This document shows, in pieces, positions 1 through 10,666 of a DNA stretch of 64,000 nucleotides. A program made the translations under genes and the position numbers. The stretch's first letter is position 1. Each line of letters opens with the position of its first letter. Source of the stretch: Hortaea werneckii (Eukaryota; Ascomycota; Dothideomycetes; Mycosphaerellales; Teratosphaeriaceae); contig JBAOKB010000019.1 in NCBI GenBank assembly GCA_037044905.1, positions 1 to 64,000 on the forward strand, written 5' to 3'. The notes under the pieces were generated by a model that was given only the letters and a program-made list of their open reading frames with translations, did no database searches and was not told where the DNA came from.

Positions 1-2
1 AC

Positions 3-398
3 TTGGTCGACGATTCAACACCACAAGATTCTACGCCGCTTGCTCAAGCGACCGTGACTGAGACAAACGACCCGGCTATAGGCTTTGATGAGACTTCCGG
101 CGATCCAATGCTCCCTCAAAATCGGCCAAACTCAGAATCCACTCAGCACGGAGAAAGCAATGTCCCGGACGGGCCCTACCTTTTCGACTCTCGAGGCACT
201 GATCGAGCGCATGAGGCTGTACCGTCCAGACAGCGTCTGGAGCGGCTGGCTTCACTCGACGTCGCGGAACGGGAGATTGAAGAGCGTGGTGGCGTCGGCC
301 GACTCACCTTTGATGAGATCGAGAATATGGCACTGACAGACTCCACTAGGGAGATCCGTGGTCTGATCACGAGCTGGTTGGAATGGGCAAGCTTTTAG
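3..398 (+). CDS. 3' end of an unidentified gene (partial)
   Basis: An open frame enters from the left edge and ends at a TAG at 396-398, giving about 131 residues. The piece is hydrophilic, rich in Asp, Glu, Ser and Pro in its first half, and ends in a predicted helical stretch rich in Arg and Glu followed by a Trp-Leu-Glu-Trp motif. No domain is recognisable. It is probably the disordered C-terminal tail of a larger protein whose body lies outside the window. The TTG at position 3 is not a believable start. I read it as coding because of its length and its amino-acid composition, so the call is tentative. Confidence 0.45.
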   Translation: MVDDSTPQDSTPLAQATVTETNDPAIGFDETSGDPMLPQNRPNSESTQHGESNVPDGPYLFDSRGTDRAHEAVPSRQRLERLASLDVAEREIEERGGVGRLTFDEIENMALTDSTREIRGLITSWLEWASF

Positions 399-975
399 AA
401 AGTCATTGTTTTACCTGCAGATGACGGGCTCATATGAAGGCCCAGAGACTAGATGTACAGTAATTTGTAACAGTACTTTTATGCGCAGTACGGCGTGGTG
501 CTGCGCTTTAACTCTGTTGTTACCACCCAGCATACGTTGGGTTGCACTCAATGAAATGCCCAAATATACAATCTTCATACAGTACTAGTAACTAAAACTG
601 TATACGGACCTTGCCCGCGCTTCGCCGCCAGAGTTCACAGACTTTCTGCGTGAGACTGTTGCCCACACTGACAGCAAATATGTCGCCGCTTGTGGACGAC
701 TGGTGAGTTCAGACTTGAAGGCAGAGATCTCTGTTTCGGGTTGGTCGGAAGACTACCTGACTGGTTCTTGTTACTGGTTGGTGGCATGAATTGGTTTCTT
801 TGTTCAATTGAATCGGCGGCCTAAACCCCGCCACAGCAGAAGTTAATGCCATTCCTGCTCAACTCGGCACGCTGAAAGACAAAGGTTGACTGGCTTTGTC
901 CAGATGCTGATAAGCATTGCGTTTTCAAGAGTCTTGGCTTCATCCAGACATTACACGATCAATTCTATAGTCAAG
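399..975. other. intergenic region
   Basis: No convincing gene. It holds the 3' flank of the edge gene and the promoter of the esterase at 976. The short open frames here have no recognisable family and no splice logic. Confidence 0.5.
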
Positions 976-2084
976 ATGGCGACCCGCCGGACTTTCATCT
1001 CGGTACTCCTCTGCGTGCTATGCCTCTTTTCCTCCTGCGCAAACGCTTTCACCAAAAGTGCAGGATGCGGAAAACCCCTCCCAGCGGGCTTGAAGCAAGG
1101 AGAGACCGGGGCATCGAACCGATTGACCATCACCAGCTCAGGCGTCAAGCGGTCCTACCTTCTGCACTTGCCTAGAGTGTACACACCGACCAATGCCCAC
1201 GGCCTCATCTTCTCCTTCCACGGCCGTGGCAAGGATGCAAAAGAACAGGAACGGCTATCGCAGTTCTCTAATTATAATCTCAACCCGAATATGCTGGTTC
1301 TATATCTTGATGGCATCAAGAATCAATGGCAGGGCGACCCGGATGCGAAGTCGCAGGATGTTCAGCTGGTGCTGGACCTGATTGAGAAAGTCCAGAATCG
1401 ATACTGTATTGATAAGGACAGGATTTATGCTGTAGGTAAGAGTAATGGAGGCGGCTTTGCGGCTAATGTGCTGGCCTGTCATCCCATAGCTCAGAACAAG
1501 GTACGTCAAGCTACTTTAAGGACTTCTTGGGACTGAGCACAGCTGACCACGGCTCGTGAAACAGATTGCCGCATTTGCTGGTATCGCAGGTGCCTACTAC
1601 CAAGGGAGTGACCAAAATTGCAAGCCAGCCTCAACGCACATTTCCTGCGCTGCACCTCGTCGCCCAGTACCGATGCTGGAGATGCATGGAACTTCCGACA
1701 GTGTGATCCCATATGAAGGTGGTCCAAGGAGGTCGCGCTGTCTTCCAAGCGTGCCTCACTTCATGACTGCATGGGCTCAACGCAACGGTCTCGGGAAAAC
1801 CAATGTGACCACTAAGCTGTACAACGGCAAAGTCACGAAGTATGAGTATGGGAAGTCGCGGAATCTTCAGGGCGTTAACACGCATTACAAGATCAACGGT
1901 CTTGGACGTAAGTCTAGAGGACAGAATATCATAATTGGTTTGGTTGGTTACTGACCGCCCCACAGATCAATGGCCATCTAAGAAGGCAAACGACGATGGC
2001 GGAAGCACCTACCTAGACGCCACGCCTATCGTCATGGACTTTTTCAGGAAGTGGGAGGGAGTGGGTAATAATCGACGGACCTGA
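976..2084 (+). CDS. secreted CE1-type esterase (feruloyl esterase / PHB-depolymerase-like)
   Basis: Three exons (976-1500, 1565-1907, 1966-2084) join in frame to 328 aa. Introns are 64 and 58 bp, with CTGAC branch sites. The start ATG at 976 opens a signal peptide with a hydrophobic core ending near Ala-Asn-Ala, so the product is secreted. The catalytic triad of the LpqC/feruloyl esterase C family is visible: the nucleophile Ser156 in Gly-Lys-Ser-Asn-Gly-Gly, an Asp in the His-Gly-Thr-Ser-Asp motif of exon 2, and a His just after the second intron in a His-Gln-Trp-Pro motif. The family releases ferulic or acetyl esters from plant cell-wall xylan, or cleaves polyhydroxyalkanoates; which substrate applies here cannot be read. 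Its stop lies only 37 bp from the stop of the convergent lactonase-like gene. Confidence 0.85.
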
Positions 2085-2121
2085 TTTGATGAACTCAGCG
2101 GCACGGGAAGTGTCTCTGATA

Positions 2122-3125
2122 CTAGGTAAAGACGCCCTTCTCGGGCTGCTGCTGCGCTTCTTTCTGCAAAGCTGTGAAGGTTTCTTCGTCATGGCCAGGA
2201 ATGACTCTACCTCTCGTTTGTCGCTGTAATTGCTTCAGTCGTTGTGTAGATCGGAACCAAGCGGGATGGTTTCTTGCGAGCCAGCCTTGTGGAATGCCAT
2301 CTCGCCACTACTGTTGTCAGTCTACTACCTCTGGAGAAATCTCTAAGGATTCCACTTACATTCTCAATCACGTGACAGTGATCGCTAATGAACAGAAACG
2401 TCCCGCTGTCAGGCAAGTTGATCTGCATTCCGATAAGTCCCTCTGTGTGACCCGGAAGGTGATGCAATGTGATTCCCTGGCAGAAGTCCATGGTCCGTTC
2501 ATCAAATGTCTTCCAGTTCAAGTCCAACTTGAGGTAATGTTTGAGGTAAACCCCAACGTCAGCTCCGGTAGCGACGGACCAGAACGCCGACCGCAGCTCA
2601 ATATCATGAACCCAGATCTCAACATCCTTGCGATCGAGGAAGAGGTCGAGACCTCCCGCGTGATCCAGGTGAAGATGCCCTATGATAATCGTCTTGATGT
2701 CCTCAAGCTTGTGGCCAGTAGCCTCGATCGCCGCATCCAGCTCATGGTTCGGTTCGTAACGCACCCGAGAGAAGATGTCTGCCACCTGCGGTCCCCAAAC
2801 TTCCGGATAGTCCTTACCGGATCCAAGCTCCCAAAGAATACAGCCTTCATGTGGATGCTCGACCAAGACCGCATACATGGGCAAATGACGACGCTTGTTG
2901 ACGAAAGACTTGTCTTTCGTGCTCATGAGAGAAGTGTTGCCTCCTCTCAGCACCTGTCATTATTGTTTAGTGGTGTTGCCAGCATATTTTGGTACAACGT
3001 CGTTGAGTTTGGAGGAATGACATACTACGAGTATGTCAGTCTTCCTTCGGAGAAGGCTACCCTTGTACGCAATACCTACCAAAGCCTTCGTCCGCTTCTA
3101 GCCAGCCAAGCTCTAGGAGCCACAT
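2122..3125 (-). CDS. N-acyl-homoserine-lactonase-like metallo-beta-lactamase
   Basis: The core exon (about 2360-2945) carries the His-Leu-His-Leu-Asp-His zinc motif followed by Ala-Gly-Gly, a later Pro-Gly-His-Thr and a Ser-Asp-His, the ligand set of AttM/AiiA-type lactonases. The last exon is 2122-2307, after a 52-bp intron (2308-2359); it restores the family C-terminus ending in an Ile-Pro-Gly-His-Asp motif. A first exon starting at ATG 3125 encodes Met-Trp-Leu-Leu-Glu-Leu-Gly-Trp, typical of the family N-terminus. Its junction is uncertain: donors at 3075 or 3079 with acceptors at 2946 or 2944 both keep frame, but the intron (about 130 bp) is longer than its neighbours. If this is wrong, Met at 2926 is the start. 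No signal peptide, so probably cytosolic. Substrate could be a bacterial signal lactone or a fungal lactone. Confidence 0.78.
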
Positions 3126-4414
3126 TTTGGTTCCTAGTACAAATTAGGATCCTTTTGACTGGTCATCGCAGCAATGTCAGCTTGCCTTTTGGGCAAATGT
3201 TCGAGATGTGCCCTGGGACAGCGCCATTGTCCAGTTGATGTTGCATTCCCGAGGACATGGCCTGATGTCTCTGCTGGTATTCTATGCCGTTTGTGGCGGA
3301 TCAGGGGGGGACTATTTGGGCGAGTATGTATCAAGGCAGTGCTAATCTCTGGATCACGTTCTCGTCTTGCAACAACACATTGCTCCTTCGTACTACTTGA
3401 ATTCGGCAATCTGCCGCAATCAGATGAGGGGCAACCGGGGGAGCGTGCGGGGCCATGAGAGCAGCGTGACGAGACTGGTCGCTCACCATGCCGGGCACAC
3501 GGCAATAAGGCTGCATAAGATTGACAAGATGCAGCTCCCGACCTGGTGATGTGAGCACCCGACACCACGAGCGGGTCAAGATTCGGAGCAGATGAGGAAG
3601 TCCCTGACGAGGTGAGAAGGGCGATAGAGCGCTAGTGAGGTAAAGCGTGGGGTGGCGGCCATGCCAAGCTGTCAGGTGAACCTGAAGGAGGCATGAATGT
3701 TGACGACCATCTCATTTTGATATATGCGGGTTTCAGCTCCCATACCGTGGCTGATGCACTCGGACTCTGTGTATATCTGTCAATTCGTTGTCGAAAGGTC
3801 ATTCAGCCGCTTAGACACCAAAGACCGGCGCACGCGACCGCAGTGGTGTCACCACGACGGCCGACGAAAGATGTACGATGCACTCACTGTTTACACAAAT
3901 ACGCCTCCTTCCCGGCGAATACTTGCTGTAACAATAGCTGCACGTTCTCACGATACTGGATACCCCTTCCGCTGTGTCATCCTCATGACTCCTGACCTAA
4001 TTGGGTCTCAGCTTGCTCCACTGAATTGCCTTTTGCATTGGCTAGACCATAAAAGCGACCTCAAAGGCGTGGGATGATCCTGAACTAGGCATGACGACCG
4101 TTCTCTGCCTGTAAATCCTTCTCACTGGCATGATATCCAGCTCCGAACTTCGTGAAAGTCAGCTAGCCTTCCGTTACTTGTTTCTTTCATGCTAATGTTT
4201 TACTGCTTCGAAGATGACTTTTACTTGCCCTTCCCACTGAGTCTTTGTAAATATTCCTCATTCTTTTGCACTTTCTTCACTGTCACTGTCAAAAGCTCAC
4301 TTGCGTTCTGATTTGTCTTGTACTTGGACTGTCAAGACTTTACTAATACTTGCTCTTTCATCAATTCGTTTGGAATTCAGCAAGCCACTGACTTTCGAGT
4401 CCTCTGGATCGAAG
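3126..4414. other. intergenic region
   Basis: About 1.3 kb between the lactonase-like gene and the GNAT gene. The open frames here are short, overlap on both strands and match no family. The last 250 bases are T-rich and pyrimidine-rich, as expected of the promoter of the gene at 4415. Confidence 0.5.
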
Positions 4415-5328
4415 ATGCCAATGATGCTGGATCATCCACGTTCAGCTGCCTTCCCGGCGAACAAGAGTGATCTACCACAGCTTGTCATCAGTCCGGCCAG
4501 TACTGGGGACGTACGTACTCTGGTTGACATTGAGTTCCACGCCTTTGAGAACGAGCGAGCAAATCAGCAACTCTCATACCGCGACTATACTAAGCCCGAG
4601 CACTTTGAACGAGCCGTCGACGCATACACGATGATCCTGGCGGCCCAAGATCAAGTTGAATATCTTGGGAAGAATTCCACGGCGAAAGAGGCTTTGACGA
4701 GGAATCCTGAGACTACAGCAGACCAAGTGAGCCTTCGCAAAGTGACCAACACGGCAACAGGTCAGATCTTGTCATTTGCAAAGGCCGAGATCAAAGCCTA
4801 CACCCCTTCCGAGCTCAGCTCAGCGGCAGACACAGGCCATGAAGACGAGCCTCCGATGAACAGGGATTGGTTCGCACTCAACGAGAGTATGAGACGTCAA
4901 TACATGGGCCTCCAAAAACATTGTTGTAAGTCTCCAAGTGGAATGAATTCCACTTTGAACTGTCATTAAACTTAAACCCCTTTGCAGATATCGGAATGCT
5001 TGCTACTCTACCTTGCCACCAGCACAAAGGCGCGGGTACGATGCTCTTGAACGCTATATGCAACTATGCAGACGAAGCAGGCTTGGAGGTGTATCTGGAA
5101 GCGACTGATACGGCTAAGCCATTGTACCTCAAGCATGGATTCGTGGCAGTGAATGAGATCCGCTTTGATCCGGCCCGGTACGGTTGCTTCGGTATTGGGA
5201 AGGAAAGACAGACGATCATGGTTCGTGGTGCCGTTGGGGAGGATGGAAAACGAAAAAGTGTGAAGTCGTGGTGTGAGGCCATGACGGAAGCCGGCGGGCA
5301 CAGGGGGCAATCCGTCGGTACCTCATAG
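4415..5328 (+). CDS. GNAT-family N-acetyltransferase
   Basis: Two exons (4415-4925 and 4988-5328, 62-bp intron with a strong GTAAGT donor) give 283 aa. The C-terminal exon carries the acetyl-CoA binding motif A, with Gln-His-Lys-Gly-Ala-Gly preceding a Leu-rich helix, then the motif B region with a Tyr-Leu-Lys-His-Gly-Phe signature typical of small-molecule GNATs. The N-terminal part has the usual Asp-Val/Ile-Glu-Phe-His-Ala-Phe start of fungal GNATs. I chose ATG 4415; the upstream in-frame extension to 4301 looks like leader sequence. The substrate is unknown; detoxification of amines or antibiotics is common in this group. It is convergent with the MFS transporter 174 bp away, so the two could share a detoxification role, but that is inference. 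Confidence 0.82.
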
Positions 5329-5502
5329 CTCTTCCTGTCACAGAGCGTGCGATTGTCGATTGGACCATGAAGTTTGGAAAGGAGAAGAGCAACCAAAAGC
5401 TAGTTCATTTTAGTGATTTCTGCGATGGATGCATTCAGCGATGGTGGAGTCAAAAAGCTTTGTTGAAAAATACTACTTGCTCGCCTCACTTGCACGGCAA
5501 TA

Positions 5503-7350
5503 TCAAAGAGCCTCATGCGGCTGCTTGATCGTCTTCCGATGCATCTTCGACAGCCACGTAGAAGCAAAGAAAGCCCTGATTCGCTTGCCAAACGCCATGA
5601 AGACTAGCAAGGCAAGGTTGTTGGCTAATAGCACTCCAGTGAAGACGCCCGAGACAATCACATCATAGCCGCTCTCTTGAACCCAGTCGAGCAGATACAG
5701 ACCAAATGCGAAGCTGATGAGCTGTTTGCCAACGCACATCGCGATGAGCATTTCAGACGTGTTGGCGTTGTAGCTGTCGACGGCATACGCCAGAGTGAAG
5801 GTGAAGTAGAAGAAGGATCCCCAGTCTGTCATCGCGACGCCTGCAAAATAGCCAATCCAGTGGAGGTTGTGTTGGCCAGTCATTCCGTAAACAATCAGGC
5901 CGGCTGGCGCGATGATCATGGCAGGGAGCAGCACTCCCAAACGCATCTCAGCTTCACGCATACCGTTGTTTTTTCGCGTCAGGCGTGCGGCTAAGGCGTC
6001 AGATGTCCACGTGAGAGGGATAGCCAGCCCGTAACCGACGATGTTGCCGAGAGCTATCAAGCCGGAGTTCTCCTCAGACCATCCATATGGCGGCTGGACA
6101 ATCTTGATCGGGAATGTGTAGTTGAAGACTAGTGCCCCTAAACCGATGTAGATTCCATAGCTGTCACAGAGTTAGTATCGCAGCAGAAGCAAGTCGGCAT
6201 TCAAACGTACCTCGTGATAACCCAAAGTACAGACGGCACCAGGAAGTAAGTGAAAGACCGTACTGATGTCAGGAAAAACGGCTCGTCGTGATCGATAGCA
6301 GACCAGGGCCTCAAAGTCGCCAGGAAGGTCCTCCGAGCGGGAACCAAAGTTTCCACCTCAACGTGCTCTGCAGCGTCGGCTTCCTTATTCTCCAGCTCAG
6401 ACTTCGCATAGACCTTCTTCAAGCCCTCTGGGTTGTCAAGCGAGGGACCGCTGGGGCTGTCCCGCTTGTATGCTGTCTCCTCTACAAAGATAAAAGCCAG
6501 GATTAGCAGTAGACCTGCGAAGGCGACCTCGACGTAGAAGAAAAGCCGCCAGCTGTAGCCGCCCGCTAACATGTAACCAGCGTAGAGCGGACCAGTCGAG
6601 CCCCAACAGAGGCAGACAGTGTAGTAACCCAGCTTGGATCCGCGTTCGTGAACTTGATGAAATTAGTCGAGACTCACAATACGAGTCAAGCAGGTGGTCC
6701 TTACGAAAGAAAATATCATTCACCAACTGCACAGGCAGTGCCTCGCAGACACTGCTCGAGATGGTGTGGATAATCCGACACGCCATCAAAGCGCCATAGC
6801 TATCACTGACACTGCACCCGACCAAGCCGACCAGGTATATGACCAGCGATACCAGCATGATTGGCCTCCTGCCGAATTTCAGGTAGGCTGGGACCATGAT
6901 CAGAGTCCCGATGCCGTAGCATATATTCGGGTATGAGATCAAGCCTGATGCTTTTGTGTGAGAGATGCCGAATTGTTCGGCGAAGAGGCTGATGTAGACT
7001 GAAGGTCCTAGTAGGGAGGTGTTGCTTAGAAAGGAATAGAGAGAACAGACGACCAATATCTATAGCGTTCCTCGTCAGCCTTCTCGATAACCTTCCGAAC
7101 GGTTAGAGCTTTTACTATCGTACCGCGTTCTTCTTCCACTTCGGCCATTGAAGAGGATCATTGGGATCTTCGGCCGGTACGGGGAAGAGTGCCTGGCCTC
7201 GTGCCGTATCATCGCCCTCTGCAGCTTTCAAGTTCACCGTCCCCGGAACATCTTCTTCATGTGCATGGCTACCTCACATCAATCTCTAGACAATATCCCG
7301 AGTCCCGTTTGAACTCACCTTTGCACCAGATGTGTTTGCTGCGGCGCCAT
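5503..7350 (-). CDS. MFS transporter
   Basis: Five exons (7319-7350, 7124-7268, 6705-7059, 6211-6652, 5503-6160) join with continuous phase to 543 aa; the four introns are 50-64 bp. The N-terminus is hydrophilic and ends in an Asp-Pro-Asn-Asp-Pro-Leu-Gln-Trp-Pro motif just before the first membrane helix, the hallmark of fungal DHA1-like major facilitator permeases. About 12 membrane segments are visible, with the Gly-Arg-Arg-Pro loop between helices 2 and 3 and a long charged cytoplasmic loop in the middle (around residues 275-330). It sits in the plasma membrane and moves an unknown small molecule by proton antiport. It is convergent with the GNAT gene. Function is not inferable beyond family. 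Confidence 0.88.
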
Positions 7351-8865
7351 AGTGGGTCATCAAGAAGAGAGGAAAATGTCAGTTGTTGTAACCGCGAGAG
7401 ATTGAAGGCAGGATCAAAACGGGAAAAAGAGAATAACGAGAGGTCGGAATACTCTCTTCTAGGCCCTGCGAGCCTGCTAATCGGCAGTCGAAAACGAGCT
7501 GCCCCTGTCGTCAGCGACGATTGACGCGGCAGCGCCGCTCTCCTCACTTTGGTTTTCTCCGCATGGCATCCACGCGGGTGCGTTAGCCGCCCCACGGGGA
7601 GACGAGTAGGATCGATTACAGTGACAAGGATGTTTGTCTGCTAATGTCGATATCTGCGGCCGGCAGTTGGGAGCAAAAGCGGGGAATGCAGTGCGGAGGT
7701 GTGGCCATGTGCCTAAATCGGAGACGTCGAGATGAGGATTAGAGTGGGTTGGGCGCTCGCAATCTTCCGGACATGAAGTTGATGCCGGTCAAAGAAGGGA
7801 CGCCAGGAACGATTCAATCCAGTAGTCAAATTCTCTGCCGTCTTGTTCGGAAAGATTGGCGTTAAGCCAGTAGCCGACTTCGACTTCGACGTTGGTGGAG
7901 ATGCGAGATGTGCCTCACCATGACGTTGAAGACATTCCCTCGAGCCACCTCTTCAATCCGGCTGTACCTAAGCCTGTGATCGACAACTAGCGGCTGGAGT
8001 GAGATTAGAGATGTATGGACGATGTATGTTCAATTTGGCGAGTACAGTGGTATAAAAGCTCTCTGAAACATGATCGTGGCCTGAACGCGCTGGTGAGCTT
8101 TTCTCTCGTGCTTGTGGATAGGCGCACATCGGCCTGTTCCACGACGCTGTGCGAGAAAAATTTCACAATTTTCTCAGATGATGTTATAGCGAAACAGTAG
8201 CACTCGTTCCGATGCTTTTCACAGCGCAAGATCCAGTCGTACACCCAGAGAGAATGGTGAAGCCCGCAAAAGCTTTGACCACTTTCGACTGAAGAGGTAG
8301 CTCTGCTCTCGCGCTCTTCGTCTCTTTGCTTTACGCGTTGTAATTAACACTTTTACTTAGGCACCACAGGAAGTCAAGGGCATCTAACGCAGAGGATCAA
8401 GGGGAAACGACACCAACAAAAAGGGGCGGCATGCATGACAAGAGTCATGAAACAAAGTGAACTTCACTCCACCGGATACAACTAGTCGAACAGCTCATAG
8501 TTTAAACGAGCAGTCGCTCGGTAGGAATCGACTTCTTAGTTTCGATGGAAGGCAGAAATAGCCCCGTCTTCGCAATAACGCTACGGAGCACGAGCTCGGA
8601 CTTATTGAATAAAGAGCCCGCTGATGTTCCCATGGCAAACGAAGTCGGCTGATGTTGCCTGGGAAAAGCCTTGTAACATGATGATGGAACATAAGAGTAA
8701 ACAGAAGAACTGAAAGCAGACATCACACTTGACAGTCCTGTAGATGGCACCATCTGCACCATCCGTTTTCAATTCAACCCTTCATCTCCAAACGCTATCA
8801 ACGTCTAAATCGGCCAAACACTCGCTTTTTGAATCCGCCAATGCGAAGTCTCACCAAAGCCTTTT
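7351..8865. other. intergenic region between two minus-strand genes
   Basis: About 1.5 kb containing the promoter of the MFS gene (right after 7350) and the 3' flank of the Swp1 gene. No coding frame, RNA gene or repeat was recognised. Confidence 0.5.
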
Positions 8866-9858
8866 TTACCGCTGTCCAGCCAAGCGTCGCTCCTGCACTT
8901 CCGTCAATGCGCGGCTGCCGCTCACATAGCCCACCACGCCCACCACAGCCGCCGCCGGCAGCATCTGGAACAGATTCCAAACCGTGTAGTACAAGAAGAA
9001 GACGCCCTCCATCGCTAGGATGCTGCCTAAGAATAAGCCGTGTGCGAGGGGAGCTTTACCGAACGCGGTGCCGAGGTGCGAGACGTTGCCGCCGAGCGCT
9101 GCCCAGACGCCGAATAAGATCGGGAGGGTGACACAGACGGCGATGGTGAAGACGCCGACGAGGAGGAAGTTGGGCGATTGCGGCCCGTCCTTGAAGATGT
9201 GGTGGATCTCTTCTTTCTTGCCGTAGCGCTCAGCTGGGCTGGGAACGGTGGGTGGGGCAAATGCGTCGGCGACGACGGTCAGGTCGAAGAGGTTCTTGCT
9301 GTACGGGTCGGAGGTGCCGAATGAGGCGATGATGAGCGAGGCCTTGAGGGCGTGTTGTGAAGTTGCTAATTGGTATGGGAGGTCTTTCTGGGTCTGGAGT
9401 CCACGTGTTCATGTTAGCTGTCGAGCGTTGGGGATTGGGCTGCCATTGGGTATCGGTGTTGCGTACGATCTCTACTTTGCCCTTGCCATTGTCCTTGAGG
9501 CTGAAAGGAAAAGACTCTTCGAGACCCGTTGTAGGCTCATGAAGGGTGAGGAAGGCTTGATGCGGCTTCTTGCCGGTCTTCCCGTCGGTAGTGGTGAGAG
9601 CGATTTTGAGGGTGTCACCGGACGCGAGAGAGACAGGGCCAGGGAGAGCAGACTGAGGAGTCAAACTGCAAGGCGTGTGAGTTCGTGCGAAGGTTGGTTC
9701 ATTGTCAATGGTGAAGCGTACCTCTCCTTCACACTTCCACCCACGCCAGCACCTTTGCCTTGGACTGTCAACGTTGCATCCTCGAAGCTCCAACCGGCGG
9801 CGAGGACGGCTGAGCCGTAGGAGATAGCCGCCAAGGCTACGCTACGAAAGAGTCTCAT
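8866..9858 (-). CDS. SWP1: oligosaccharyltransferase subunit Swp1 / ribophorin II
   Basis: Three exons (9722-9858, 9467-9665, 8866-9393; introns 56 and 73 bp) give 287 aa, the usual size of fungal Swp1. A signal peptide ends near Val-Leu-Ala-Ala, followed by a Trp-Ser-Phe-Glu-Asp beta-strand start typical of the ribophorin II luminal domain. The C-terminus has three membrane helices: the first after a Pro-Asn-Phe-Leu-Leu stretch, the second with Gly-Leu-Phe-Leu-Gly and the third near the end. The last residues lack a long cytosolic tail. The protein is an ER membrane subunit of the complex that transfers the dolichol-linked glycan to Asn on nascent chains. It is divergent from the AT-hook gene at 10667. 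DPM2, elsewhere in this window, feeds the same pathway. Confidence 0.9.
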
Positions 9859-10666
9859 AGTGGGCGGTGTTCTTCGCGATGTGCGGAAGACGTGGAAAAG
9901 TGACTTGACGTCGGGTAGAGCTCATGCACGCATTGGAGTAGCTACGTTGCTTGCTCAGGCACTACGGCGCTACGCTAAGGCCCGGGCATCTCGCGGTCCA
10001 CGGGTCTCCCCTCCAGCTGAACACCTCACCTGGGACGGGAGCATCCGTGGACGCGCTACATCTGCCTCAGGCATGAATTTGACCCTCCGATCGCAAAGGG
10101 CAGCAGCGCTGAAGGGGGGCGAGAATAGACCTCATGTGCTCGGGGCAGAACGCGTGATCAAAGTGCAGAGCACGTGAACACATGTGGGCAGGCTTCTGAT
10201 ATGGTCTTGCAAGGCAGCTATAATTTTACTATCAGTGTTCAAGGCAGCGGAGCATCGATGCTCGCCCATCTTGGTGGGCGCCCTCGCACGTGTGGGCCCC
10301 ACTAAGTTCCCAATCCGGCAAGCAGGCCTCTCAATTTCCAATTTTGCGCGTTCCATCTCTCTCTTCCGCCGACACCTGCCTCACCTCGCCCTCCACCCAC
10401 TTGACCATCATCCCCTTCATCGTCGTCCATCGTCCGCGATCAAAATTAATCTTTCACTCTAGGTACCTTCCTATTTCGGCGGAGTCACGGACACGCGCAT
10501 CGCGCGTTGTTTGTTCGCTCGACTCCCGCCACCCAAGGCAACCAGGTGACCACCGGACACGAATTGTGGGGCTCCGCACAAGCCAGTATCGCTTTTGACC
10601 TCAATACACTGGACCACTCCGCTTAAAACTTGCCCACTCCGGATTCTGGATTTGACTCCCGTCAAC
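9859..10666. promoter_or_regulatory. divergent promoter region between SWP1 and the AT-hook gene
   Basis: This 808-bp stretch separates two genes that point away from each other. The side next to 10667 is strongly pyrimidine-rich (about 10350-10460), a common feature just upstream of fungal start codons. No specific operator was recognised. Confidence 0.5.

Noticed and set aside
2174..3238. A 354-codon plus-strand open frame across the lactonase-like gene
   Set aside because: Antisense to a gene with clear zinc-binding motifs; composition is not protein-like.
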